This document shows positions 38,103-46,281 of a stretch of 64,000 nucleotides of DNA, piece after piece. The first letter of the stretch is position 1; each line of letters opens with the position of its first letter. Source of the stretch: Fusobacteriaceae bacterium (GTDB lineage: Bacteria; Fusobacteriota; Fusobacteriia; Fusobacteriales; Fusobacteriaceae); contig JAISTB010000009.1 in the NCBI GenBank assembly GCA_031272775.1, positions 81,608 to 145,607 of the forward strand. The letters run 5' to 3'. The position numbers and the translations under genes are program-made. Under the pieces are notes generated by a model, which was given only the letters and a program-made list of their open reading frames with translations, was not told the DNA's origin and did not search any database.

Positions 38103-39211
38103 CCCGCCAGTCCCCGGATCATTTCCAGAATCAGACGCGCCGTGTCGACGATGTCCTTTTGCTCGATATATTCCTCCGTCGTATGGACCTTGCTCATGCC
38201 CGTCGACAGATTGATGGCGGAAAAGCCTTTACCGTTGTAAATATTGGCGTCGCTCCCGCCCCCGCCCGCTTCGACGACGCAGGGGATCCCGAGATTGGCG
38301 CAGGCCTCCCGGACGGGTTTCAGAATTTCGGCGTCGGCCGGAAAATCAAAGCCCGCATAGCTTTTGACGACGTCGTTTTCAAAAATGGCGCCGTATTTTT
38401 CCGCGGTCCGCCGGAAAATTTCCCCGGTCTCCGCGAGAAGCGCGTCCAGCTTTTCGGCCGAAAAACTCCTGGCCTCGTATTTCATGCTGACTTCGGGCAT
38501 AACGATGTTTGCCGCCTCGCCGCCCCGTACGATTCCGATGTTGGCCGTCGTGTCGGCGTCGATACGCCCGAGTTTGATCTGCGTGATCGCGTGGGCGGCC
38601 ACGGTCAGGGCGTTGATCCCCGTTTCGGGGGCCAGCCCCGCGTGGGCGGCCTTTCCGATGATCCTGATCCAGCCGTTGGCGGAATTGGGCGCTTTCGTCA
38701 CAGCGACGCCGGGTTTCCCCGCCGAATCCAGCACATAGACAAATTCCGGCGCGTATTTTTCTATCGCGAAGTGTTTCGCGCCCAAAAGACCGATCTCTTC
38801 GCCGATGGAAAAGGCCAGCACAATGTCCGGGCGCTCGAGTTCATTCTCGAGAAGGACCTGCGCCGTTTCCAGCATGGCCGCGATCCCCGACTTGTCGTCT
38901 CCGCCCAGGATGGACGTCCCGTCTGTCCGGATCACGCCCGCTTCCTCCACGGGCATAATCGTCTCACAGGGAACGACCGTATCCATATGGGCCGTAAACA
39001 TCACCGCCCTCTTGCCGTTTCCGGGGATGAAGGCCGTGATGTTGCCGCAGTCGCCGCCTTCGGCGACGCCCGCCTCGTCTTCAGTTACCGTAACGCCCAT
39101 TTCCTGCAATGTCTCTATCAAATACTCCCCGACGCGCCGTTCGTGCAATGAGGGGGAGGGGATCTTCACGAGGTCCAGAAATCGCCCGATCAATCTTTTT
39201 TCGTTTACCAT
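38099..39211 (-). CDS. M20 family metallopeptidase, PepT-like
   Basis: Zinc-dependent exopeptidase, 370 residues. Metal ligands are visible in FTAHMDTVVP (near 70), SILGGDDKSGIAAMLE (near 105), SIGEEIGLLGAKHF (near 140) and VLDSAGKPG (near 163). The closest type is the tripeptidase-T-like PepT2/YqjE group. First gene of the 15-gene unit, 84 bases after the -10 of a good promoter. Confidence 0.92.
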   Translation of the reverse strand: MVNEKRLIGRFLDLVKIPSPSLHERRVGEYLIETLQEMGVTVTEDEAGVAEGGDCGNITAFIPGNGKRAVMFTAHMDTVVPCETIMPVEEAGVIRTDGTSILGGDDKSGIAAMLETAQVLLENELERPDIVLAFSIGEEIGLLGAKHFAIEKYAPEFVYVLDSAGKPGVAVTKAPNSANGWIRIIGKAAHAGLAPETGINALTVAAHAITQIKLGRIDADTTANIGIVRGGEAANIVMPEVSMKYEARSFSAEKLDALLAETGEIFRRTAEKYGAIFENDVVKSYAGFDFPADAEILKPVREACANLGIPCVVEAGGGGSDANIYNGKGFSAINLSTGMSKVHTTEEYIEQKDIVDTARLILEMIRGLAG

Positions 39212-39294
39212 TTCCGCTCCTTATGCTTGTTTCCGTTGATTCAGTATCAAAATTTTACTATGTTTCCGAAAAAAAATGTTTCCTGTCTGTACTT

Positions 39295-39323
39295 ATTATA
39301 CTACCTTTTTGGATTTTCTGCAA
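39295..39323 (-). promoter_or_regulatory. Promoter of the 15-gene housekeeping unit
   Basis: TTGCAG (39323-39318), 17 bases, perfect TATAAT (39300-39295) on the minus strand, about 84 bases before the M20 peptidase. Gene spacing down to 25804 is under 50 bases throughout, so this promoter may drive about 13 kb. Confidence 0.72.
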
Positions 39324-39375
39324 TAAACAATATACAAAAACTGTTTTCCGGATATGTCCGGCAGGGATAAGGATA

Positions 39376-39412
39376 AAAATTCAGGAATATTTTGAAAATA
39401 TTCCTGAATTTT
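39376..39412 (-). terminator. Terminator after fbaA
   Basis: A nearly perfect 18-bp inverted repeat, AAAATTCAGGAATATTTT and its complement around a single G, lies 27 bases beyond the fbaA stop at 39439. Its outer A/T arms provide the U-tract. It separates serS-fbaA transcription from the peptidase promoter. Confidence 0.8.
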
Positions 39413-39438
39413 CGTTATTTTTTATCATTTTACTCTGT

Positions 39439-40419
39439 TTATTTCGTCGCTTTCGTATAAGCCCCTTCGGACCCGAAGATGTTCGCGATTTTTTCCTTGT
39501 AATAGGCCTTCATCTCTTCCCTGGCGGGGCCGAGATATTTCCGGGGGTCGAATTCCTTGGGATCCGTCGCGAAGACTTTCCGGATCATGGCCGTAAAGCA
39601 GAGTCTGCCGTCGGTGTCGACGTTGATCTTGGCCACGGCCGATTTTGTCGCGAGACGCAGCTGCTCATCGGGAATGCCGATGGCGTCTTTGATCTGACCG
39701 CCGTATGCTTTGATCATCTCCGTATATTTTGCGGGAACAGCCGAAGAGCCGTGCAAGACGATCGGGAAGCCCGGGATCTTCTTTTCCACTTCGGCGAGGA
39801 TGTCGAGCCGGAGTTTGGGATCTTCGCCCGGTTTGAATTTGTGCGCGCCGTGGGAGGTCCCGATGGCGATGGCCAGGGAATCCACGTTTGTCCGTTTCAC
39901 GAATTCCTCCACTTCCTCGGGCTTCGTATAAGTGGATTTTTCCGCCTTCACATTGTCCTCTATGCCCGCGAGAACGCCCAATTCCCCTTCGACGACGACG
40001 CCTCTGCCGTGGGCGTAGGCCACGACCTCAGCCGTCAGCTTGGCGTTGGTATCAAAATCGTGGTGGGACCCGTCGATCATGACCGAGGAAAATCCCGCGT
40101 CGATACAGGTCTTGATGACCTCAAGGCTTTCGCCGTGATCGAGGTGCAGCGCGATGGGAATGTCCGAGCCCTTGGCCCGGGCGATATCCACGGCGGCCTT
40201 GCCCAACAGGGGCACAACCTCTTTGCCCATATACTTCAAAGCGCCCTCGGAGCATTGCAGAATGACCGGCGATCCCATTTCCGCGCAGGCGCCCGTAATG
40301 GCCTGCATCATCTCCATATCGTTGAAATTGAAAGCCGGTACCGCAAAGCCGTTCTTGTTTGCCCGTTCAAACATCTCTTTTGTCGTAGAAAGTCCAAGTT
40401 CCTGATAGGTATAAGCCAT
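39439..40419 (-). CDS. fbaA: Fructose-1,6-bisphosphate aldolase, class II
   Basis: Zinc-dependent glycolytic aldolase, 326 residues. Metal and substrate motifs: IALHLDHGESLEVIKTCIDA (near 90-110), VEGELGVLAGIEDNV (near 143), TSHGAHKF (near 188) and VLHGSSAVP (near 222). The ATG at 40419 has GGAGG five bases upstream; the GTG one codon earlier is not needed. It lies 36 bases after the small membrane protein gene with no promoter between, and ends at a strong terminator. Confidence 0.96.
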   Translation of the reverse strand: MAYTYQELGLSTTKEMFERANKNGFAVPAFNFNDMEMMQAITGACAEMGSPVILQCSEGALKYMGKEVVPLLGKAAVDIARAKGSDIPIALHLDHGESLEVIKTCIDAGFSSVMIDGSHHDFDTNAKLTAEVVAYAHGRGVVVEGELGVLAGIEDNVKAEKSTYTKPEEVEEFVKRTNVDSLAIAIGTSHGAHKFKPGEDPKLRLDILAEVEKKIPGFPIVLHGSSAVPAKYTEMIKAYGGQIKDAIGIPDEQLRLATKSAVAKINVDTDGRLCFTAMIRKVFATDPKEFDPRKYLGPAREEMKAYYKEKIANIFGSEGAYTKATK

Positions 40420-40455
40420 CACAACCTCCTTCGTTTCCTTTTAAAATAAAAATAT

Positions 40456-40947
40456 TTATTCCGCGCTGAATTTGCGCTTTGTTTCGCTCAGAATATACCG
40501 CATAAAGGCTTTGAGCCGCATCCGACGCCGGATCAGCGTCAAGGCCTCAGGCAGCATTTCCATGACCGTCGTGATCAGCGTCAGGGTTTTTCCCCGCCTG
40601 CCTCCGAACCAGCTGGCCGTGGCAGCCGCCCAGGAAAGGGCGACGCAGGAGACCAGACGCAGGAAAAGCGACGCGCCCCGCAGGAGACCTTCCCAAGTAA
40701 CGAACCAATTGCCGGGGAAAGGAAGCGTCGCCGCCACTTTTCCTTCCCGGACCATGAGCACGTTTATGGCGCAGGCGACGCCGTACACGAGGAAAAACAT
40801 CCGCGTCCGCCGAAAATTCTCTTTGAGTTTCCGGTTCCGGAAAATATTCAGCAAAAGCGCCGCCGCGAAGATGCCCGCGAGGATACGCAGGTCGCCGGTC
40901 AACGCGTTTGCGAGAAAAAGAATCACAACGCTACTTTTGAATAACAT
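40456..40947 (-). CDS. Small integral membrane protein, EcfT/CbiQ-like
   Basis: 163 residues with about four hydrophobic segments (FKSSVVILFLANALTG, ILAGIFAAALLLNIF, MFFLVYGVACAINVLMV, LLRGASLFLRLVSCVALSWA) and a basic amphipathic C-terminal helix (LPEALTLIRRRMRLKAFMRY). Hydrophobic layout and Arg-rich coupling-helix look recall the T component of ECF transporters, but it is shorter and no ECF ATPase or S component is adjacent. Its ATG overlaps the serS stop by 17 bases. Function uncertain. Confidence 0.6.
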   Translation of the reverse strand: MLFKSSVVILFLANALTGDLRILAGIFAAALLLNIFRNRKLKENFRRTRMFFLVYGVACAINVLMVREGKVAATLPFPGNWFVTWEGLLRGASLFLRLVSCVALSWAAATASWFGGRRGKTLTLITTVMEMLPEALTLIRRRMRLKAFMRYILSETKRKFSAE

Positions 40948-42208
40948 CAATGCCGCCCATATAGGGGACGAGGGCCTTGGGGATTTCGACGGACCCGTCT
41001 TCCCGCTGATAGTTTTCAAGGATCGCCACAAGCGTCCGTCCCACGGCGATGCCGGAGCCGTTCAGCGTATGGCAGAATTCGCTTTTGCCGCCGCCCGCGG
41101 CGGGCCGGTATTTGAGGCCCATGCGCCGGGCCTGGAAGTCCGTGCAGTCGGAGCAGGAGGAAATCTCCCGGTATTTGTCCTGGGAAGGCAGCCAGACTTC
41201 AAGGTCATAGGTCTTGGCCGAACTGAAGCCCATGTCGCCCGAGGACAGCTGGATCACGCGATAGGGAAGTTCCAGCCGCTGCAACACGTCTTCGGCGTTT
41301 TGCACCATTTTTTCCAGTTCGTCGTAAGAAGTTTCGGGCGTCGTGATCTTGACCATCTCCACTTTGTTGAACTGGTGAACCCGGATCATGCCCTTGACGT
41401 CCTTGCCGTAGGAGCCCGCCTCCCGCCGGAAGCAGGGGGAATAGGCCGTGTAGTATTTCGGCAGGTCTTTTTCCTGAAGGATCTCCTCCCGGTGGATGTT
41501 GGTCATGGTGATTTCCGAGGTCGAGATCAGGAACATGTCGTCTTCGGTCGTCTTGTACATGTCCTCTTCAAATTTCGGCAGTTGACCCGTCCCCTCGCAG
41601 ACTTCGCGCCGGACCATAAAGGGCGTCAATTGCTCCGTATAGCCGTGTTCCGTCGTGTGCATGTCGAGCATAAAGCTCACCAGAGCCCGTTCGAGCCTCG
41701 CGCCAAGACCGGTATTCAGCACAAAACGCGCTCCCGAAAGTTTCGCGCCCCGCTCAAAGTCCAGAATTCCCAAGGCCTCGCCGATATCCCAGTGGGCTTT
41801 GGGCGTAAAGGTAAAGCTCCGGGGCGTGCCCCAGCGTCGGATTTCCACGTTGCTTTCCTCGTCGGGTCCGATGGGCGTCGATTCATGATAAAAATTCGGG
41901 ATGATCATCAGCAAATATTTTTGTTTTTCATCCACTTCGGCCAGTTTTTTGTCCAATTCTTTGATTTTTTCGGCGATGACGCCCATGGCTTTGATCTTTT
42001 CATCGGCGTTCTGTCCGGCCTTCTTCAGTTTGGCCACTTCCTGGGATTCCACGTTGCGCGTCTGCTTCAGCGCCTCCACTTCGCCGAGGATTCCCCGCCT
42101 TTCTTCGTCCAGTTTCAGCAGTTCGTCGAGATCAAAGTTGGAATTTCTGTTTTTCAGCATCTCCCGAACCGCTTCCGTGTTTTCTCTGATGAATTTCAAT
42201 TCTAACAT
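40931..42208 (-). CDS. serS: Seryl-tRNA synthetase
   Basis: Class II synthetase, 425 residues. N-terminal long coiled-coil arm (about 25-105) and catalytic core with motif 2 CFRREAGSYGKDVKGMIR (near 262) and motif 3 NGSGIAVGRTLVAILENYQ (near 380). Start at 42208 has TTGGAGG six bases upstream. It heads the serS-membrane protein-fbaA unit behind its own promoter. Confidence 0.97.
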   Translation of the reverse strand: MLELKFIRENTEAVREMLKNRNSNFDLDELLKLDEERRGILGEVEALKQTRNVESQEVAKLKKAGQNADEKIKAMGVIAEKIKELDKKLAEVDEKQKYLLMIIPNFYHESTPIGPDEESNVEIRRWGTPRSFTFTPKAHWDIGEALGILDFERGAKLSGARFVLNTGLGARLERALVSFMLDMHTTEHGYTEQLTPFMVRREVCEGTGQLPKFEEDMYKTTEDDMFLISTSEITMTNIHREEILQEKDLPKYYTAYSPCFRREAGSYGKDVKGMIRVHQFNKVEMVKITTPETSYDELEKMVQNAEDVLQRLELPYRVIQLSSGDMGFSSAKTYDLEVWLPSQDKYREISSCSDCTDFQARRMGLKYRPAAGGGKSEFCHTLNGSGIAVGRTLVAILENYQREDGSVEIPKALVPYMGGIDVIQK

Positions 42209-42256
42209 ATTGTCCTCCAATTTCTTCCAGTCGCTTTGTTGTTCCGCTTACTCTAA

Positions 42257-42285
42257 ATAGTATCACCCGGAAAAAGCTGTGTCAA
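42257..42285 (-). promoter_or_regulatory. Promoter of serS
   Basis: TTGACA (42285-42280), 17 bases, TACTAT (42262-42257) with an extended TGA just before the -10. It starts 14 bases after the lpxD stop, so lpxD transcripts may run into it; no terminator was seen. Confidence 0.75.
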
Positions 42286-42298
42286 CAAGTTTTTCGTG

Positions 42299-43303
42299 TT
42301 ATTTGATGGCTTTTTCCAATTCCTTGATGGTTTTCATGAGGTCGGGCAGCTTTTTCATGGCGGCCCGGATCTTGATATCTTCCCGCACAGGCACAAGGGG
42401 ATAGCCCGTCAGGATCTGCCCGTCGGGAATATTGCCCGAAACGCCGCCCCGGGCGCCGATTACGACATTGGATCCGATTTTGATGTGGCCGGCCACGCCG
42501 GTCTGCCCGGCCAGGGTCGTGTTGCTGCCGACTTCCGTACTGCCCGAGATCCCGACCTGGGCCACGATCAGACAGTTTTCGCCGATGATGTCGTTGTGGG
42601 CGATCATCACGAGATTGTCGATCTTCGTGTGCCGTTTGACGACGGTATCGCCGATGGCGCCCCGGTCCACGGTGGTATTGGCCCCGATCTCCACATCGTC
42701 TTCGATGACGACCGCGCCGATTTGGTCGATTTTCGTATTGACGCCGTCGATCTTCACAAAGCCGAAGCCGTCTCCGCCGATGACGCAACCGGGTTGAAGC
42801 ACGCAATTTTTCCCTATTTTACAGAATTCCCGTATCGTGACGCCGGGATAGATCACTGTATTTTCCCCGATCTCGACGCCCTCGCAGATGGTCACGTTGG
42901 GGTAAACGGTCACGCGGGGACCCAGCACGACATCGTGGCCGATATAGGCCGTAGGCGCCACAACGGCAGTTTCGTCGATTTTTGCCGAACGTTCGATCCG
43001 CTCGGCGAAGGGTTTCGTCTCCCTCTTGAAAAAGGCCAGGAGTTTCGGCATCAGCGTCCGGGGGTTCTCTCCCGAGACAAGGTAGGTCTTTCCGGGGATA
43101 TCCGGCAGCGGAATGTCGGGGACAAGGATCACTTTCGCCTTAGTCTCCCCCAGTTTTTTCAAGAATTTTTCCTCCGCCGCAAAGGTCACCGAGTCTTCCC
43201 GGGCTTGAAAAAAGGGGGCCAATCCCGATGTTTCACCGGGATCCGCCTCCCCCTTGACTTTGCAGTTGAGGACGGTAACGAGATCCGCTATTTGATAACG
43301 CAT
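42299..43303 (-). CDS. lpxD: UDP-3-O-acylglucosamine N-acyltransferase LpxD
   Basis: Lipid A biosynthesis enzyme adding the second acyl chain to UDP-3-O-acyl-glucosamine, 334 residues. N-terminal uridine-binding domain (1-100), then left-handed beta-helix hexapeptide repeats ([20 protein letters not shown] and on), with the catalytic His in [15 protein letters not shown] (near 235), and a C-terminal helix. Together with bamA and tamB it shows that the cell has an LPS outer membrane. Confidence 0.96.
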   Translation of the reverse strand: MRYQIADLVTVLNCKVKGEADPGETSGLAPFFQAREDSVTFAAEEKFLKKLGETKAKVILVPDIPLPDIPGKTYLVSGENPRTLMPKLLAFFKRETKPFAERIERSAKIDETAVVAPTAYIGHDVVLGPRVTVYPNVTICEGVEIGENTVIYPGVTIREFCKIGKNCVLQPGCVIGGDGFGFVKIDGVNTKIDQIGAVVIEDDVEIGANTTVDRGAIGDTVVKRHTKIDNLVMIAHNDIIGENCLIVAQVGISGSTEVGSNTTLAGQTGVAGHIKIGSNVVIGARGGVSGNIPDGQILTGYPLVPVREDIKIRAAMKKLPDLMKTIKELEKAIK

Positions 43304-43333
43304 AATTACCCTCCCTTTGCTTTTCGCTGTGAG

Positions 43334-43858
43334 CTATTTTTTCTTTGCGGGTTGCGCCGCCGCAGGCGCCGCTGCCGACGCGGGCGCTTTGTTGATCTCT
43401 TTCACGACGTCTTCGGTGATGTCCTTCGTATTTTCACTGTACATCACGGCGTTGAATTCCAGCACGAGATCGAATTTTCCGGCCTTGGCCACGGCTGAGA
43501 CGGCGTTGTTGATCTTCAGTTGGATTTCCTGCATCATCTTTGTCTCTTCTCCGGCCAATTCCTGCTGCTTGGTCTGGATTTTCTTCTGGAAAGCCTGTAC
43601 TTTATCGTTATAGGCCTTTTTCTGGGCATCGGTGGGGCTCTGCGTCGAGTTCAGCTCCAACTGCAGTTTCTGGATCTCCACTTCGTCTTTGCCCAACTCC
43701 GTTTCGATGAGTTTTCTCTTATTGTCAAGGGCCGTATAGATGGATTTTGTCTGATTGAACTTCTCCATGACGATTCTGGCGTTTACGATGCCGATGTTCT
43801 GCGCCAGAGCGCTGATGGACACGCCCAATACCGCCAGCATGACCGCGAATTTTTTCAT
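43334..43858 (-). CDS. skp: Periplasmic chaperone Skp/OmpH
   Basis: Holdase for unfolded outer-membrane proteins, 174 residues. Signal peptide MKKFAVMLAVLGVSISALAQ, then IGIVNARIVMEKFNQ and long charged coiled-coil helices (about 45-130). A Lys/Ala/Pro tail ends it. The ATG at 43858 is 11 bases from GGAGG; the ATG at 43867 (adding MVK) is only two bases away from it and less likely. Standard bamA-skp-lpxD order. Confidence 0.92.
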   Translation of the reverse strand: MKKFAVMLAVLGVSISALAQNIGIVNARIVMEKFNQTKSIYTALDNKRKLIETELGKDEVEIQKLQLELNSTQSPTDAQKKAYNDKVQAFQKKIQTKQQELAGEETKMMQEIQLKINNAVSAVAKAGKFDLVLEFNAVMYSENTKDITEDVVKEINKAPASAAAPAAAQPAKKK

Positions 43859-43910
43859 TTTTACCATTACCTCCGTTTTTTACCTTTGTTTATTCTCTAT
43901 CCGACGTATA

Positions 43911-43940
43911 AATTGTTCCCGAATCGCTTCGGGAACAATT
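43911..43940 (-). other. Stem-loop between bamA and skp
   Basis: AATTGTTCCCGAA, TCGC loop, TTCGGGAACAATT: a perfect 13-bp stem in the 129-base gap between bamA and skp. There is no U-tract on the minus strand, so an RNase-processing or stabilising structure is more likely than a terminator. Confidence 0.55.
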
Positions 43941-43987
43941 CAAGGGGATTTTTACAAATTGATCTGTCGCTTTCCGGACAGTTGCGC

Positions 43988-46069
43988 TTAGAACGAGTGT
44001 CCCATATTGAAGTAGAATTCCATGCCGCCGTCGTTCATCCGGTTGCCCACGGGCCATCCGAAGTCGAAGCGCAGCGGACCCACGGGCGTGTTGAGCCGCA
44101 AGCCCACGCCTGCCGTCGTTCCCCAATTGTGCGGGAATTTTTCGTCTCTCTGGTAATCCTCGTCCCGGCCGTTGTTCTTCCAGGCCCGACCGGCGTCAAA
44201 GAACGCCACAAAGCCCAAAACGTCGTTGATCTGCGTCCGGTTCTCGATCGTAGCCGTCACTTTTTGCGTTCCTCTGAAGAAACCGCCGTCATACCCTCTG
44301 AGGGAGTTGCCGCCGCCGACCCAGAAACGCTGCGTTTCTTTGGTGGTGTCGGTGGCCAGTCCGCCGATTACGCGATAGGCGAAGGTGTTCTTCTTCCAGA
44401 AGCCCCGGTGATAAGTCCTGAGCTCGAGGGTCGTATTCCCGAAGGAACCGCCGTCATAGCCGCCGACGGAACCGCCTTCGATCTGGAATTTGCCGTAGAA
44501 GCCCTTTGTGGTGTTCCAGGGATGGTTTCTCGTGTCATAGGTGATGGCGGGCGCCAGACTCCAGAGGAAGTACTTGTCGTCTATGCCCTCGACTTTATTA
44601 CCGGAGGCCCAATAATAATCGCTTCCGGACTTGGTGAACCGACCTTTGTCCGCTCTCTCCCGAATGTACTCGCCCTTGGCGGTCAGGCTCAGGCGCAGGT
44701 TGTTCGAAAGGCCCTTGCCCACCGTGAACTTGGCGCCGAAGGTGTCTATGCGGTGGAACAGTCTGCTGTCGTCATCCTCATACTGGCTGAAATACAGAGA
44801 CCAGCCGTAGGAAATCCGCTTCGTCCCCTTGATCCAGGGTTCGTAGAAGTTGATGGACACATTGGTATAGTCCTCGCTGGAGCGTTCCGCCGTAAAGCCG
44901 AATTCCTGGCCCCGGCCCTTCCAGTTGGTGTCTTTGAGCGAGAGCGACCCCATAAAGCCCACTTCGGAGCCGTAAGAGAGAGCGCCCTGCAGCATGGCCG
45001 TCCTTTCCTCGTCGAGGAGGAGCACGATGGACTTGCCGTCGGGATCGCCCTGGATCGGCGTCGCTTCGTATTTGACATTCTTGAAATGCCCCAGTCTCAT
45101 GAGGTTGCTGACCGTGGCGTCATAGTCGTTGGAATTGAAGATCTTGCCCTTTTCCAGCACGATCTCCCGCTCGATGACATAGCTGTTCGTCTTGAGCTGG
45201 TCGTCGCTGGGCTTTCTTCTTTCCCCTTTCTGCTTCACAACCATCTTGTGGTAGGAAAGTTCCCGGATCACGCCTTCGCTGAGGTGGATCTCCAACTGGT
45301 TGTTTTTGTTGATGCCCATGTCGGTGATTTCCGTCAGGACATAGCCGGCTTTGTGATATTTGTCCAGAAGCGCGTCCCGGTCGGCGCGAACTTCGTTGAT
45401 GTTGAAGCGCTGTCCGGTTTTCGTCTTGAAGACTTCAAGCAATTCAGCGTCGGTATAAACGGTATTTCCGTAGAAAACCACCCCGCGCAACACGGGAGTC
45501 TCTTTCAGGTGATACACGATCCTTACGCCGTTTCCTTCTCCGTAGGCTTCGGGGATAACTTCGCCAAAGTATCCGCTTTCCATGAGGTTACGATGCCCTT
45601 CGATGACTCTCGACCGGGAGAAGTAACTGCCGACCTTGATCGGCACCATTTTCATCAGTTCCGCCCGACTGATTTTTGTGCTGCCCGTGAATACCACGGA
45701 CGAAATCACAAGGGATCTGTCTATCTGACCAGCCTCAGATAGCGGGATAATCCCTTTTTCCTCCAGTTGCGCCTTTGTCCGCTGTCCTTCCCGGACATCG
45801 ACGGTGAGCTTTACTCCCCCTTCGTAGACCGACGTCTGGATCGCGGCGTCTTCCACATACTCCAGCGCTTTGATCCTCTCGTAATCTTTGAGCACCGATT
45901 CCGTGGAATAGACCTGGCCCTCCCTGGATACCATTACATTAAGAATTGTCTTGGCGGGAATTTCCCTGTTGTTGACGACTTCGATCTTTTTGATCACAGG
46001 ATTTTCGCCGGCTGCAAGACTTATTATTCCTAATATAACGAACATTAGAACTAACAAGCGTTTTTTCAT
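43988..46069 (-). CDS. bamA: Outer membrane protein assembly factor BamA
   Basis: Omp85-family insertase, 693 residues: signal peptide (1-21), about four POTRA domains (starts near residues 25, 117, 195 and 270; for example VISSVVFTGSTKISRAELMK and VLRGVVFYGNTVYTDAELLE) and a 16-strand barrel (about 370-693). The lid-loop VRGF-type motif reads NSLRGYDGGFF, and the protein ends MEFYFNMGHSF with the C-terminal aromatic expected of a barrel. E. coli BamA has five POTRAs, so this is a shorter type. Start at 46069 with GGAGG five bases upstream. It has its own promoter 130 bases upstream. Confidence 0.95.
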   Translation of the reverse strand: MKKRLLVLMFVILGIISLAAGENPVIKKIEVVNNREIPAKTILNVMVSREGQVYSTESVLKDYERIKALEYVEDAAIQTSVYEGGVKLTVDVREGQRTKAQLEEKGIIPLSEAGQIDRSLVISSVVFTGSTKISRAELMKMVPIKVGSYFSRSRVIEGHRNLMESGYFGEVIPEAYGEGNGVRIVYHLKETPVLRGVVFYGNTVYTDAELLEVFKTKTGQRFNINEVRADRDALLDKYHKAGYVLTEITDMGINKNNQLEIHLSEGVIRELSYHKMVVKQKGERRKPSDDQLKTNSYVIEREIVLEKGKIFNSNDYDATVSNLMRLGHFKNVKYEATPIQGDPDGKSIVLLLDEERTAMLQGALSYGSEVGFMGSLSLKDTNWKGRGQEFGFTAERSSEDYTNVSINFYEPWIKGTKRISYGWSLYFSQYEDDDSRLFHRIDTFGAKFTVGKGLSNNLRLSLTAKGEYIRERADKGRFTKSGSDYYWASGNKVEGIDDKYFLWSLAPAITYDTRNHPWNTTKGFYGKFQIEGGSVGGYDGGSFGNTTLELRTYHRGFWKKNTFAYRVIGGLATDTTKETQRFWVGGGNSLRGYDGGFFRGTQKVTATIENRTQINDVLGFVAFFDAGRAWKNNGRDEDYQRDEKFPHNWGTTAGVGLRLNTPVGPLRFDFGWPVGNRMNDGGMEFYFNMGHSF

Positions 46070-46093
46070 TACAACCTCCATTTTTTCATGTTT

Positions 46094-46120
46094 TCAGTCA
46101 TTGTATGCTTGGTGTTTCAT
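46094..46120 (-). CDS. Possible 8-residue leader peptide before bamA
   Basis: ATG...TGA reading MKHQAYND, with AGAGGA six bases upstream, ends 25 bases before the bamA start and lies within its leader. Such a short frame can occur by chance; the good ribosome site is the only support. Confidence 0.25.
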   Translation of the reverse strand: MKHQAYND

Positions 46121-46198
46121 GAAGTTCCTCTTTACTGTTTTCTCTCGTTTCCGACGCCGCAAAAATACGAAAAATATGTCATTACAACAATTTTATAT

Positions 46199-46227
46199 AT
46201 TTTAGCATTATTTGGCGTAAAAATCAA
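46199..46227 (-). promoter_or_regulatory. Promoter of bamA-skp-lpxD
   Basis: TTGATT (46227-46222), 17 bases, TAAAAT (46204-46199) preceded by TGC as an extended -10, in the 212-base gap between tamB and bamA. It gives the insertase operon its own input besides read-through from tamB. Confidence 0.6.
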
Positions 46228-46281
46228 TACTTTAATCGAAAAATCCTGACAATCTCCATAAATCTGTTCAAGGCCGCGGTC

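Noticed and set aside
43520..45742. A 740-codon plus-strand frame opposite bamA
   Set aside because: Shadow of bamA; composition atypical, no start signal, and it spans the bamA-skp border.
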